64,000 bases of DNA from Hypholoma sublateritium FD-334 SS-4. Its lineage: Eukaryota > Basidiomycota > Agaricomycetes > Agaricales > Strophariaceae. The translations under genes were made by a program, and so were the position numbers. The stretch covers positions 1 to 64,000 of the forward strand of contig KN817650.1 in the NCBI GenBank assembly GCA_000827495.1, written 5' to 3'. The notes below the pieces were generated by a model. The model was given only the letters and a program-made list of their open reading frames with translations, searched no databases and was not told the DNA's origin. Shown here piece by piece: positions 22,301 through 32,968 of this stretch (position 1 is its first letter; the number at the start of each line of letters is the position of its first letter).

Positions 22301-23469
22301 CATCCGTGTTCCGTAGGCGTTCCTGCAAATCACCCAGCTATTATAGGTCATATACAAACAGTTAAGTACTGTGATTATTACGCGCCCCTCGAGCATGCCT
22401 CGAACTTTCTCCGACAATTAATAAGCCCTCAGTATTTTGGTTGATATTGCTTGGATACTGTCCATCAAGCCTTCTTCATCCTGATCCGTCTCTTCTCGGA
22501 GTAACCTAGAAGTTATGTTTTCATATGCCGTGCTGCCCACTTCTCTACTCTGCGCTTCATAACCCCCGACCTCATGCCCTCAGTGGCGTAATGGCCGAAA
22601 GGCCTGGACCGCTAATGTAAGTACGTGCTTGGATTACTCACTCTCAGAAAGAAGGTGCGTGCCCCCAAGTGCAAGGTGCACTCCGAGGATTTGTCGCTGC
22701 AAATCCAATCTGCCGGCGTCCGTGAGCATCTAAGAGCAATCCGTGAGGGTTCCATGGTCTAATTTAAAAATGAGTCTATCACGCAACTTCCGACTTTCTA
22801 ACATATAATAAAGCCTGGGCATGTGGGGTACTTTGACAGATTTAGTAGAAATATCCGTGGGTACGGCAGGAGCGGCGATCATCGAAAAGAGAAAAAGTAG
22901 ATGAATGGGTCAAACTTGAAGGTCGGAAGCCAAGACTTGATGTACTGCTCGTGCTCATGATCCGTGCCAGGGCATATTCTTGCTATCATCCTGTACAGCG
23001 GACTGCGATTGTGCGGATTCTCAACGGAATATCAGAGAAATATCACAAGAAAGATTCCGATACAGGGCACGGATATCATATGTAAATTGTTAACGATGTA
23101 CAAACGGTAGCAAACGGCGAATTTAGCTGATCCGAGGGATATATAGGAAGGGGTATGGGTATGAATGACACAGACGGGACCACTGGTACAATGCGGTACA
23201 TATTACACATACTGAGATGAAAACGAGCTGCAAACTGGTGACGGGGCTTTTGGAGGAGATGCTTTTTGGACGTGGGGCGATTCAGTGGGTAAATGTGGGA
23301 AGCATATGAAAATGAACGGAAATAGGCTCGCGGGAGCAGACGACAAGCGGCCATAACATCGGGGATGATGACTCCTTGAACACTCTGGTGACGCGTGGGC
23401 GCTCGTGAGTCGTGAAATGGTTCCGGTGGTGCTGATATAGCACCTGGTAGTTGCCGGATGGTCGGGCGG
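19390..23469. other. Gene-poor region, about 4.1 kb
   Basis: Apart from the MET5 promoter at its left edge I see no supported gene. ORFs are short, lack family motifs and show no consistent splice joins. One stretch (about 21386-21470) is vaguely like the 3' half of 5S rRNA but does not fold convincingly. It could hold non-coding transcripts or decayed transposons. Confidence 0.5.
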
Positions 23470-23724
23470 TCAAGTGGATCTACTCGACTTCGGCGCATAT
23501 GTCGGGGACTGCGTTGACTGCACGGTGCGGTTGGGGTAGCTTGCATAGGGGGCCCCGTATGGATATGCCGTAGACTGCAGTTGACCGGTCTTGTACGGGT
23601 CTTCGCTACCACGAGCAGCGGAGCAATTTGTAAAAGGGTGGACCGCAAATGGGTCGAATTGGGCCAGAGAGGGCGACGAGGTGGGCGACGAGCTCGGTGA
23701 AGAGTCTGACGACGAGGAAGACAT
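23470..23724 (-). CDS. Small Ser-rich hypothetical protein, 84 aa
   Basis: An uninterrupted ORF starting with a real ATG at 23724. The first 20 residues are almost all Ser, Pro, Asp and Thr (MSSSSSDSSPSSSPTSSPS). The remainder is Tyr/Pro/Ser-rich (AYPYGAPYASYPN, SPTYAP). There is no signal peptide and no membrane segment. A well-placed TATA box lies 97 nt upstream, which makes this the most credible gene in an otherwise empty 7-kb region. I do not recognise a family. A chance ORF is possible, although ATG context, TATA and composition argue for a real, probably disordered, protein. Confidence 0.45.
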   Translation of the reverse strand: MSSSSSDSSPSSSPTSSPSLAQFDPFAVHPFTNCSAARGSEDPYKTGQLQSTAYPYGAPYASYPNRTVQSTQSPTYAPKSSRST

Positions 23725-23820
23725 TTGAGCGGTGGTAATAATGGGTGAAGGTTAAGGATGCTCGAGTTGCGTTAGACGGGTGCACAAGAATGCCGACCGA
23801 TGGAGACTTTGGAGGTCCCT

Positions 23821-23827
23821 TTATATA
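23821..23827 (-). promoter_or_regulatory. TATA box of the small Ser-rich gene
   Basis: The minus strand reads TCTATATAAAGGG, a near-consensus TATA element, about 97 nt upstream of the ATG at 23724. Strong TATA boxes are scarce elsewhere in the window. Confidence 0.55.
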
Positions 23828-26699
23828 GATTTCGAGGCTACCATTCTCGTCCGATCTGGTCTAGAAATCGCGATGCCAGCCAAACGCCAGCAATTGGCTA
23901 TTACTTGTTATCCAGCGCATGGGCAATCTAAACAACGGGCTTAGCTATCGGGCCGAATAACATCCATAACCTTATGGCATATTGGCAGGATGCTCGAACA
24001 GTCACAGGAAATTGTCGAAATGGCCACAGTAATTAATCTTGGCTAGCTCGATATTACTGTCCAAGCTCGGGGTTGATGGAACAGAGGGCTAAAATAATAC
24101 AACTCATCAGAAAAACCAGGACAAAGGTCAGCTGAGGCTACATGAGTTGCACGAGTTGCACACAGACTAAAAAGACGAGCATCGCGGTGACCCCATGGGG
24201 TATTTTCCCCAGGATTTGACCTATGTTCTCTGCGTGCCTGTGATTGAAATACGTTATCCAACCGTTATCCACATTTTAGCCACACTGCTTTAACGTGCAC
24301 GTGTAAGAATCAGGCAGACGCCAGACTGTGCTGAGTGCGACTGGAGCTGTGGGCTCCGGCGGCTAGACTCGGAGGCGCAAGTATTGAAGTAAGTACCACA
24401 ACTTGACCACAACACAAGCTCACTGCTCAGTTATCGAAATTTGCTGGCTGGCCTGCAGGCGAGTTGACTGGACATATCCGGGAATCGGGACCGCAATGAT
24501 TTGGGGGCAATGGTGGTATCGGCAAAGGCAACAACGAGAATCCACGGGTTGTATATGTTTGGATGTTGTGGTTCGGAAGAAATGAGAAATACGAAATTCA
24601 AACCGTGAGGTGAAAGTCAAGGTCACGCGATAAGTACCCTCGATTTGGCCTGATAGTTGGGGAAATTCCGGACCGCGTCAGATATGCCGCAGTGCCGCAG
24701 CGTGCACAACGGATTTGCAAACGAACGACACGTATGAACACTTCCTACTTATTGTCAATTAGATGCAGGGAGAGGCTTAGAGGCTAAGTTCCGTTCTGTA
24801 ATAAGCAGTTTACAAAATCTCTATCAGAAACGATGAGTCATGGCGAGATTAAAAAACCCATCTTCAGGAAGTGCTATTGATATTCGATTGATATATTACC
24901 AGCCTCCAGTTTGCCTCCAGGTATTTGAGGTGATTGATTCCCTCGGTACCAAATCTCGGAGCAATCCCACACGTGAGGTGTGTTGAAGGAATATGGAGCA
25001 ACTTGGGAGTAACGGGACGTCCATTCCTCCATCATGGAGTCGGAACGGGCCCCTATAACAGTGGTAATGTCTTGAGTAGAGAGGGAGCCCAATACAGCCT
25101 ACGATTACTCGAGGACTTCCAAGGCCTGCAGAATGTCTATATGCATATCTCTGAGAATGTCAGATCCACTGGGCCACACTTATCTGCGAGATTAGACGCA
25201 CGATGCACAGCTAGCGACGACCGTGACTTTATCGCACATAAACGTGTCGATACGTGCGGAAAGTGCGCCTGGAGAAGCATATCTTGCAACTGGCGTTATG
25301 TTAGGGGCTTTGGATATTCATAGGTGTTCTGTGAGTTTCGATAGATTAGCTAGTGGCCGCCGCTCTAAAAGGCTACATCAAACCAGAAAAACGGTCCTAG
25401 ATGCCGCGAATATTGACAACGGACAAACCTGTGCGAGACAATCAGGCAAAGGCGGACCTCTTTTATGGCCGCGTCCGAGGAAAACGTGGTAATCGACGGG
25501 CGTCAATAGAAAAGTGTTCGATCGTGTCGGTACAGGGTCGCAAAGATCGAACGCAGCGAACGCATTGCGCGCTTGTCCCAAACACGAGTTTTGTATTGTG
25601 CGCGGGTCTTGAAATGACGTTGTTTTTCACCACGAAACATGTTTGCAACGAGGGCGCGGCTTCCCATGAAGCTTGAGTTCGAAGGTTTTCCGTAATTAGA
25701 TTTCGTGGGACATGTCGGTCTTCAACTTGGCCAAGAACGCGACTCATTTTCCACCACCACGGGTGGGTCTGACAAGCGGCGAAATATGCTGCGGACCGAC
25801 CAAATCTGAAGGATGCCTGACGTTCTAAGGTGTGCCATGGGTTCACCAGGTGTCAAAGTATCCACCGGGTCGGTAAAAGAGGGGGCATTTGGGAGGTGAA
25901 TGACATCCCGCACAGGGGGATCCGGGCGAAGCATGGCCAGGCAGCTTTTGTGTGGTTTTGCGACGTGGCGCCACCATGTTGCGGCACAACTGTCATTTCT
26001 AGGGCTGCGGATTTTCGAGCGGACCTCCGTGTTCCTTCTTCATGGAATGTTTGGGGAAACATGACGAACTGACATTGTGTCAACCTTGAATCTGCGCTGA
26101 TGAAAGAAACCAAGAACAAGATTAAGTCTGAGTCAATCATCACTGGCCGTAAGCAATGCTGAAATCCGAGTGATTAATTGGTGATTAAGGCATCGACGGG
26201 AAACTGACCATGAGTGAATTAAACCATAGTCGGTCAACCTTGAGAGAACTGCTGCTGAATAGACCTAAAGATCTCCCAAATAAAAGACCAGAAATGACGG
26301 ACTCGAGACTAAAAGTATTTGAAACGTTGAAACGTTGATGGACGGTTGAGGACGGTTGGCTCAAGGTTGGTTCAAGTTCAACTACTTTTCTGCGACACAG
26401 CCACAAAACTATAGCTGATCGCAACAAAATTGACGTTTATCAGTGCCATTTTGCATCCTGCATTTTCAACTTGAAAATATGGCCTGTATCGCTCCGGAAA
26501 TGTGTATAGGAGTTTAAGTAAGGGTTTTGGTAAACTTATTGCAAGTAACACAAAGGTAAAGTAAAGATAATCCAGGTTAGCTCAGCGTCTGCGCAACAGT
26601 GGAGCGCAAGAGCGCCACATAAAAGATAAATGCACCATGCCTCGGGGTATAACACTCAACAATCCGCGCGTCTATAACACGGACCCACGGACCACCCGC
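23828..26699. other. Gene-poor region, about 2.9 kb
   Basis: Only scattered ORFs without recognisable motifs (for example 24874-25092 and 25722-25934, both -). It is AT-richer than flanking genes, with no tandem array or clear terminal repeats. A GCACGTGT E-box lies at about 24296-24303. Confidence 0.5.
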
Positions 26700-29212
26700 T
26701 CACCGCCCCGCGACGATCCGTGCGGGGTCCGTGTCTGCCGCGCCGTTCGCTTGCGCGCTCCCCGCGAGTGCCGCGACCGTCTTCTGCATGTCCGTCCACT
26801 CCGACTCGCGCGGCAGCGCCATGTCGCCGATGTCGTAGATGTACAGGCGCCCGTCGCTCCCGCCGAGCGCCGCCCGCCGCCCGTCCTTGCGGTCCCACTG
26901 CAGCTTGTTCAGCGCGCGCCCCGTGCCCACGACCGTTGACGCCACCGGGACCTGCAGGGCAATCAATCTCAGTCAGCCACGCGTAATATCGGCATATGGT
27001 AGCACGGAAAAGGAAAAGGAGATCCGCAGCGCACCTCCGTGTCCGCGTTCAAGTTCCACAGATCGAACCGCCCCGACCCATCGACTGCGCCGAACGACGC
27101 AGGGTGCGCCGGGTGCCACTTGACGTCGTACACATAGTCGTCCGCCTCATCGAATGAGTACAGCGGCGCCACCGCGTGCGGCTGCGTGGACGGCTTCGAG
27201 AGGCTGCGCGCACGCCACAGCTTGACCGTCCAGTCGACCGAACTCGTGAGGAACAGGTCCGAGAAGTCGACGGGTCCGACGAGCGGGTGGAAGTGCAGCC
27301 CCATGACCGGCCCCGCGTGCCCGCGGTACACGTCGTACTGGTTGAGCCCCGCCTTGGCTCCCGCGCGATCGTACCGGTTTGCCTGATAGACGTTGCCCTC
27401 CTCTGTGCCGACCCAGAAGGCGGTCGTCTCGTTGTCCGGGAAATCGAGGGTGGTGGTGGCGACCTCGCCGGTCTTGTTGTGCCCGGCGTGCACCAGCTCG
27501 AGAGTTTCCTACCGAAGGGTAAACATTCTGAGAGCTAGTAATGTAAACGAGGACTAAAAACACGAACCTGTGGTTGCGCAAGCATATCCACCAGCCAACT
27601 ACAGACCGTGCCGTCCGTGCTGCTAGTGATTAGATTGTGTGCATTCTGCGTACCTACCATTTGCATGGCATATACTGGGTGTGTATGTCCAGCTGCGGAT
27701 AGCGGCGTCTTGAGGACGGGTAAATGCTTTGACCTAGTGTCCCAGAGCAGAATTTGGCCGGAATAGGTGCCTCCGAAAATGAGATTGGCATGGAAGGGCG
27801 AAAATGTCACAGAGAGGACATCGGACTGGAGTGATCATCAGTACGACGGCGTCAAAGACGCGTTCCAAAGCTCACTTGTGAGTGGAAAACAAACTCAGGC
27901 CGTTCTAGCAGGTGCAGATTCCAAACAGCAACGATACCATCGGGCTCATTCAGGGCTGCCGGATTTTTGTTGTAGGATGCCACACTTAGTTCTGGGTACT
28001 GTTCATCTATTAGCGCATATACAGGGCACTGACACAGTCCACATACTTTCGGCGACCAATCAATGTCTGTAATTGATCGGTTTTTACCATATCGTTCATC
28101 CCAGAACTCGCACACCCGTTTCACTCGTTTGCCTTCTGAGTCGTCCCTTTTCACAAGTCAGTGCGGTGGCCTCACGCAAGTAACAACGACTACCCACCCG
28201 CCAGACTCTGCATTAAGTGTATAGTCTCGAATGTAGTCATATCCATCGTTAAGCGCCCTTTGAACGATCTTCGATGAATTCTCCACGAATTCCAGGAATT
28301 CAGGGGCAGCAATGATGCTGGCGCGTTCCTCTTCAGTCAGGTCTGCTCGCAATGATTATGGAATTATGAAGGAGACATGGTAGGATGTGACGTACCGCGA
28401 ATCTCCTGCTCAATTTCCTGGTCAAGCTTGACACTTATTTCCTCCAGCTCCTTGTCGCGGGCTATTCGTTCGATCTCTACATCCCTTTCACGGGCGATCC
28501 GCAGGCGAAGCTCTGCCTCATAGTCCGGGGACGGCCCAGTCTCTACAGAGTTCGTCTGCACTTCCTTGTTGTAGATGACGCGCTCCTAAAACCAAGTTAT
28601 AAGCCTCATCCTCCGCAGCGCAACAAAAGCCGCACTTTATGCGGCAGCTCAAATAGCTCTTGCTCAATATCAATCAAGTCCGGGAACGACCTCGCCACCA
28701 TTGTCCTAGTAGGTCTTTCATCAGCACCAGGCGACGCCCCCAGCAAAACGGACAGACCTACCGCTCAATTACGTGGTCGGTTGCCGAGTTGCTCGACCCA
28801 ACCATCGTACTCTGGCCGACACTCGCCCGATCCTGCACGTCGCTCTGCCTGCTGACGCGTCCTGAGCCAGACATAGAGAGGCCGACGTAAGGCGGTAGAT
28901 TGACGGTGTGGCCGAACGCGGGGGTGCCGGGGACGGAGGACGAGGGCGTGAGGTCGCCACTGTCGACGCCGCTGCGTCCGCCTACAAGAGCGTTCACGAG
29001 CTCGTCGACGTCGCGTCTGTTTATAATCGACGAAGATCCTGCAGGGACCTATCTCAGACGCACGGTTAGCTGAGGGACGCAGTGGGGCAGATGCTGCTGC
29101 GTACGTCTGACGCCCTGCGCTCAGCATCTGCGCGCTGCCGGTCTGCGCGCGCTTTACGTAGCTCGGCGAGCTTTGCCCGCTTGGCGTCAATCTCCTGCCT
29201 GCGTTTATCCAT
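26700..29212 (-). CDS. Cytoplasmic dynein intermediate chain (WD40)
   Basis: Part of the dynein motor complex, binding light chains and dynactin (p150Glued) through its N-terminus and the heavy chain through its C-terminal WD40 propeller. The ATG at 29212 starts [22 protein letters not shown], the charged helix typical of dynein IC N-termini. A Ser/Thr-rich linker follows, then an Arg/Glu-rich helix ([15 protein letters not shown] through [16 protein letters not shown]), the [30 protein letters not shown] block and [27 protein letters not shown] repeats occupy the rest ([46 protein letters not shown]), ending at 26700. About 10 exons and roughly 650-700 residues, a normal length. It is divergent from SEN2 with only 211 bp between start codons. 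Confidence 0.94.
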
Positions 29213-29423
29213 GCTCGTGGTGCGTCAATAAGTAGGTGAATACAGTTGGAATAGCGGCAGACAAATGCGCGCGTCGTTCAAGTCAAGGTGGCAGTCGCGC
29301 GTGGTGGCAGTGCCGCCAACGCGGGCTTATTTGCAGCTGCTTACTTCAAACGGCGCTGCGGCGCGCTCGACCCAACTAATATCTTCCAACGCAATTCCAA
29401 CGACTTGAAGTTGACTTTTCCCT
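29213..29423. promoter_or_regulatory. Shared divergent promoter, dynein IC / SEN2
   Basis: Only 211 bp separate the two start codons, so both promoters must overlap here. No TATA box or CCAAT core is obvious. Confidence 0.55.
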
Positions 29424-30861
29424 ATGTCGCTCATCACCCCGAACACACGCGCGCGCGGCGGTGGCGGCGCGCAAAAGGGCGGCGTGCGGCGCTACGAGCA
29501 CAACAAAATCTACGCTCATCCACTCCCGCTCCTCTTCGTCGAGCCGCCGCCGAGCCGCATCGGCTCCGTGCTGGGCTTGCTCGGCCTATCGCTCACGCGC
29601 ATCGAGAACCCACACTGCGAAGGGGTCTTCGACCCGACCACGCGCTCGGTCTGGGTTACGCGGCCGGACGATGCGCTGATCCTGTGGCGGCGTGGGTTCT
29701 TCGGCAAGGGCGACCTTTCGCGGAGCGAGCCTAGCTGGCTCGCGCGCCAGACGAACATCCGCGCGAGCGGCGGCAAGCGTGCGTCCTGCCTCACTCCAGC
29801 CGCATTAGCGGGCATGTGCTGACTTTGTATTCGCTACGATGCAGAGCTCACGTCGGAGGAGGTTACCGCGCGCCGCCGCGCCGAGCGCCGTCAGTTCAAG
29901 CTCGACCGCGCCGCCGCGATCGCGGCCGTGGCAGAGGAGGCAGAGGAGATCTTCGCCACTGAGGGCCGCGTAATCGCGCCTGCGCTTTCCGGGCCCGCCA
30001 TTCCCTCCGCGGCGACGTGGCGTCCTTCTCAAAGCGCGGCCGCGGCCGAGGCGGAGGCGGCGGAGGACGAGGGCAGGGATGGCCCGCTGGAGGACGAGGC
30101 GCCGCTCGTCGACGTTGAGCACCTTCAACTCACGCTCCAGGAAGCATTCTTCCTACTATGGAACCTTGACTGCCTGACGGTACTCGACCCACAGCAGACG
30201 CATGCGATGTCCCTAAAAGAAATTTGGCTCACTTTCCAATCCGCCGAGCTGCCCCCTACGATCCCCGCGCCGCCCAACCCATTCGACACGCTCCAATTCG
30301 ACAACCCCTTCCTCATTAACTACGCGGTGTACCACCACTACCGCTCACTCGGCTGGGTCGTAAAAAGCGGTATCAAGTTCTGTGTAGACTACCTACTCTA
30401 TAAGCGTGGGCCTGTTTTCACTCATGCAGAGTGAGTCTCTGCCAATTTAATTTTTGTCTGGATCTATTTTAAATTGCTAAAATGTGGCCCAGACTGGCCC
30501 TCGTCGTCTGTCCAGTATATGAAGATCCCGCCGACCAGCAGTCCTCCTCCATTGCCCTCCAAAACGCTACACCATTCACCTGGTCTTGGCTAAGCACCAT
30601 CAATCGCGTCAACTCGCAAGTGCAAAAAGTGCGCACTTCCTTCTCTTCATATACGTCGGGCTCCTCCCCGCACAACTGGAGCTTCTGTCCCAGCGGATGT
30701 GCTGACTGCTATCTATCTAGACGCTTATCCTGGTGTACGTCACCATCCCCGCGCGGTCGCGTGTCCCACTGGACGTCCTTCGGTCACCTGCGTGTCTCGG
30801 GCACTACTCTGTACGCGAGGTCATCGTCCGCCGCTTCATCCCAGCGCGCATGCGCGATTGA
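29424..30861 (+). CDS. SEN2: tRNA-splicing endonuclease catalytic subunit Sen2
   Basis: Cleaves the 5' splice site of intron-containing pre-tRNAs as part of the Sen2-Sen34-Sen15-Sen54 complex. The ATG at 29424 begins exon 1. A splice near 29780 joins to KQLTSEEVTARRRAERRQFK, and the second exon runs to THAE at about 30431. A third exon gives LALVVCPVYEDP to VNSQVQK, and the last reads TLILVYVTIPARSRVP to the stop at 30861. The endonuclease signature is clear: YHHYRSLGWVVKSGIKFCVDYLLYKRGP with the candidate catalytic tyrosine, the THAE histidine, and the lysine of VQK at the end of exon 3. The usual glycine after KF is cysteine here. The middle is acidic and Ala-rich. About 400 residues, in the family range. 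Confidence 0.92.
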
Positions 30862-30969
30862 AGTTTTACGTGCCTTACGAGTTCTGGCCTGGACGGGTAA
30901 AATCACTTGCAACGATGTATGCATGGTATTTGCGAGCATTTGTCCTGGAATCCAACCCTGCTAATTTTT

Positions 30970-31840
30970 CCTCCCGTCGCAATCCCAAAACAACTTGAGC
31001 GCCGTAGTCCATGTCAGGGGAACCCCTCGATCTCACTCCGAGGCAATTTCTGAAATATCCGCTGTATATCGAGCATTGCGCGGCTATATTCAGGCCAAGA
31101 ATTCCTTACTCTTGCACTCCGTGACTCGCAATTACACAATGCCTATTTCGTTCGGTTCCAACTGTTCGCAAAGGTGTTCGAGCGCCCAAATGATGCCTAT
31201 GTAAAAACTAGCGCAAATGCGTTAACACTGGAATTCAAGCCAAGTGGCGGACCACTAACTGTTGACAAAATCGTCTTCGAATTTTTCAAAAATGGACTTC
31301 CGCTCGACAAAGTTAGCCACGCAGAACTCGCTACAGACATAGCAAATCGAAGACATTATGGTGCACAGCCTTGGAAATCTGCCAGCGCTTTCTTACATCC
31401 GAGTAGAGTCGCATAGTGGTGTATTATTCGTCGACGCCCTGCTGATGGATTACGATGACATGGATAGGGTGGATGCCGAAAACCTTCCCCTCTATTTCAG
31501 GAGCCTTGTGTCAATCAGCCTCAGTGTATCGTTCGAAGCAAAAAACCCAGATGCACAGAATGATGCAGAAGATATTATCTTGGCGATGCTACAAGACTGC
31601 CTTATCCAGCGATACGAATGTGGCGCTGAAATCCAAAAGCTCAGTCTGTATAATTGTTACTGTCTTGATGCTTGTAGAGTTCGGGAATTGGAATATATCG
31701 TGGTTGATGTTAATTGGGATGGAATAGAGCAGGGTTTCGAATGTGAAGAGGAGGAGGAGGGATCAGAGGGCTACGACCTACAAGCAACAGCACTGGGCAA
31801 GCCTGCCCAATCCACCTGCACTTACATTGCCAATACTTAG
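30970..31840 (+). pseudogene. Broken, 5'-truncated F-box gene copy
   Basis: Homologous to the C-terminal half (residues about 288-569) of the intact F-box gene at 35498-37207. Shared blocks include SAVVHVRG, SISSIARLYS-QEFL, TLEF-SGG, FKNGLPLDKVSHAELA, GNLPALS, FPLYFRSLVSIS and LLQDCLIQRYECGAEIQKLSL. The reading frame shifts twice: a 1-nt loss just after GCTGTA (near 31063) and a 1-nt gain near 31345, which returns to the original frame. The F-box itself is missing. There is no start or upstream exon; the copy begins about 110 bp after the SEN2 stop. The acidic tail is short (about 6 Glu versus the long run in the intact gene). It is most likely a dead segmental duplicate. Confidence 0.88.
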
Positions 31841-31986
31841 ATGCTGCTTTGCGGTTTCCAGATCGCGTTTATTGATAACATCCTTCCAGCGGAGTTGCAG
31901 CGGAGGGTTTTCAAAATTATTCAAAATGGGTGTTTGGGTATGCATTAATTTATATAGCGCGCTACTTTTAGAATCACATTGAGTGC

Positions 31987-32750
31987 TTATGAGACGTCCT
32001 GGCGGCTGACGATGATATCGCGTCCGTTTGGCCGTACGGATCTACGGGCTGCGTCGCGCGGGAGGGGCTTGCGCATATCTATTTGCTTTATGAGTTGGAG
32101 TGGACGCAAAAGAGGGATAGATTGCTGACCGAACGCATCCTCTTCGTCCTTGCCGCCCTTCCCAACGCCAAGCGAGCCGTAGTACTCGCGCACGCGACGG
32201 TAGACGCTGTACCCGAGTTTCTCGTACAACTCGATCGCGACTACGTTCGCACAGCGGACGTAGAGGTCGACGAAGAAGCCCTTGTACGCCTCCTCGGAGA
32301 CCATCTCAAGCAGGCCCATCATCTTGCGTGCGAGGGAGAGACGGCGGTATTCCGGCGCGACGGTGATGGCGGTGACGTGTCCGTGCCATTCTGTGCCTGC
32401 GCCCTCGGCCTTGCCTAGGACTAGGGTTACAGTTACTATTAGTCTAACACGCGCGGTGGGGAGATGGCGCACCGTAGCCCATCATGCGCCCGCTTGGTGC
32501 CTCCTGGACGCAACATAGGTCTGGCCAGCGCGAGAGGTAGCTAAGGTAGAATCCGATCCCGTACTGGCGCGATTGGGCATCAGCTGTGTGAGCGCGGTGG
32601 GCTCGGCATACATAGTCACCGTCTCGGTCCAGATGTCGAGGTTGCTGTGGACAACGTGTGAGCAGCGAAGCTAGGAGGAAGCTAATGGCGCACGTACATA
32701 TTGTTAAACTTGAACATGTCAGTCGCTTTGAAGGGGCGCAGGACGCTCAT
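31987..32750 (-). CDS. NAA20: N-terminal acetyltransferase B (NatB) catalytic subunit
   Basis: Acetylates nascent proteins beginning Met-Asp/Glu/Asn/Gln, with the auxiliary subunit Naa25/Mdm20, on ribosomes. The ATG at 32750 gives MSVLRPFKATDMFKFNNI; splices rebuild NLDIWTETYGIGFYLSYLSRWPDLCCVQEAPSGRMMGY and VLGKAEGAGTEWHGHVTAITVAPEYRRLSLARKMM. The acetyl-CoA-binding loop matches the GNAT R-x-x-G/A motif (RRLSLA, with Ser where Gly is usual). ECD elements YKGFFVDLYVRCANVVAIELYEKLGYSVYRRVREYY and the Naa20-type C-terminus DMRKPLPRDAARRSVRPNGRD are clear. About 200 residues. One insertion after GYSVYRRVREYY is longer than in yeast Nat3. It is divergent from the Thp3 gene. Confidence 0.93.
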
Positions 32751-32968
32751 TTTGGAGGATACTGGGCTGGGGTGTGGCGGTAGTGAGTAAGTAGGCTAGG
32801 CGGGCGCCGGACCGAGCGGTGGTGGCATATGCCGAGCTCTTTTAAAAACTCCGATCTGAGTGTCACAAACAAGCCCACAGCCCAGTCCCGCCATCCTCTT
32901 GCTCCAGACCACATCATCTCTTCCCATCTCACTAGCTTATCTATCTCTCCACACCGCAATAGACCGCA
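32751..32968. promoter_or_regulatory. Shared divergent promoter, NAA20 / THP3
   Basis: 218 bp between the two start codons. The region is pyrimidine-rich toward the plus-strand gene (CTCTCC, CCACACCGCAATAG); no TATA box is seen. Confidence 0.5.

Noticed and set aside
22583..22625. tRNA-Ser-like string (GGCCGAAAGGCCTGGACCGCTAATG)
   Set aside because: No T-loop GTTCGANTC follows at the right distance and no acceptor stem pairs, so it is not a tRNA gene.
25463..25934. Minus-strand ORFs in the gene-poor region
   Set aside because: They lack a convincing start, introns or any family motif; chance ORFs are expected at this length.
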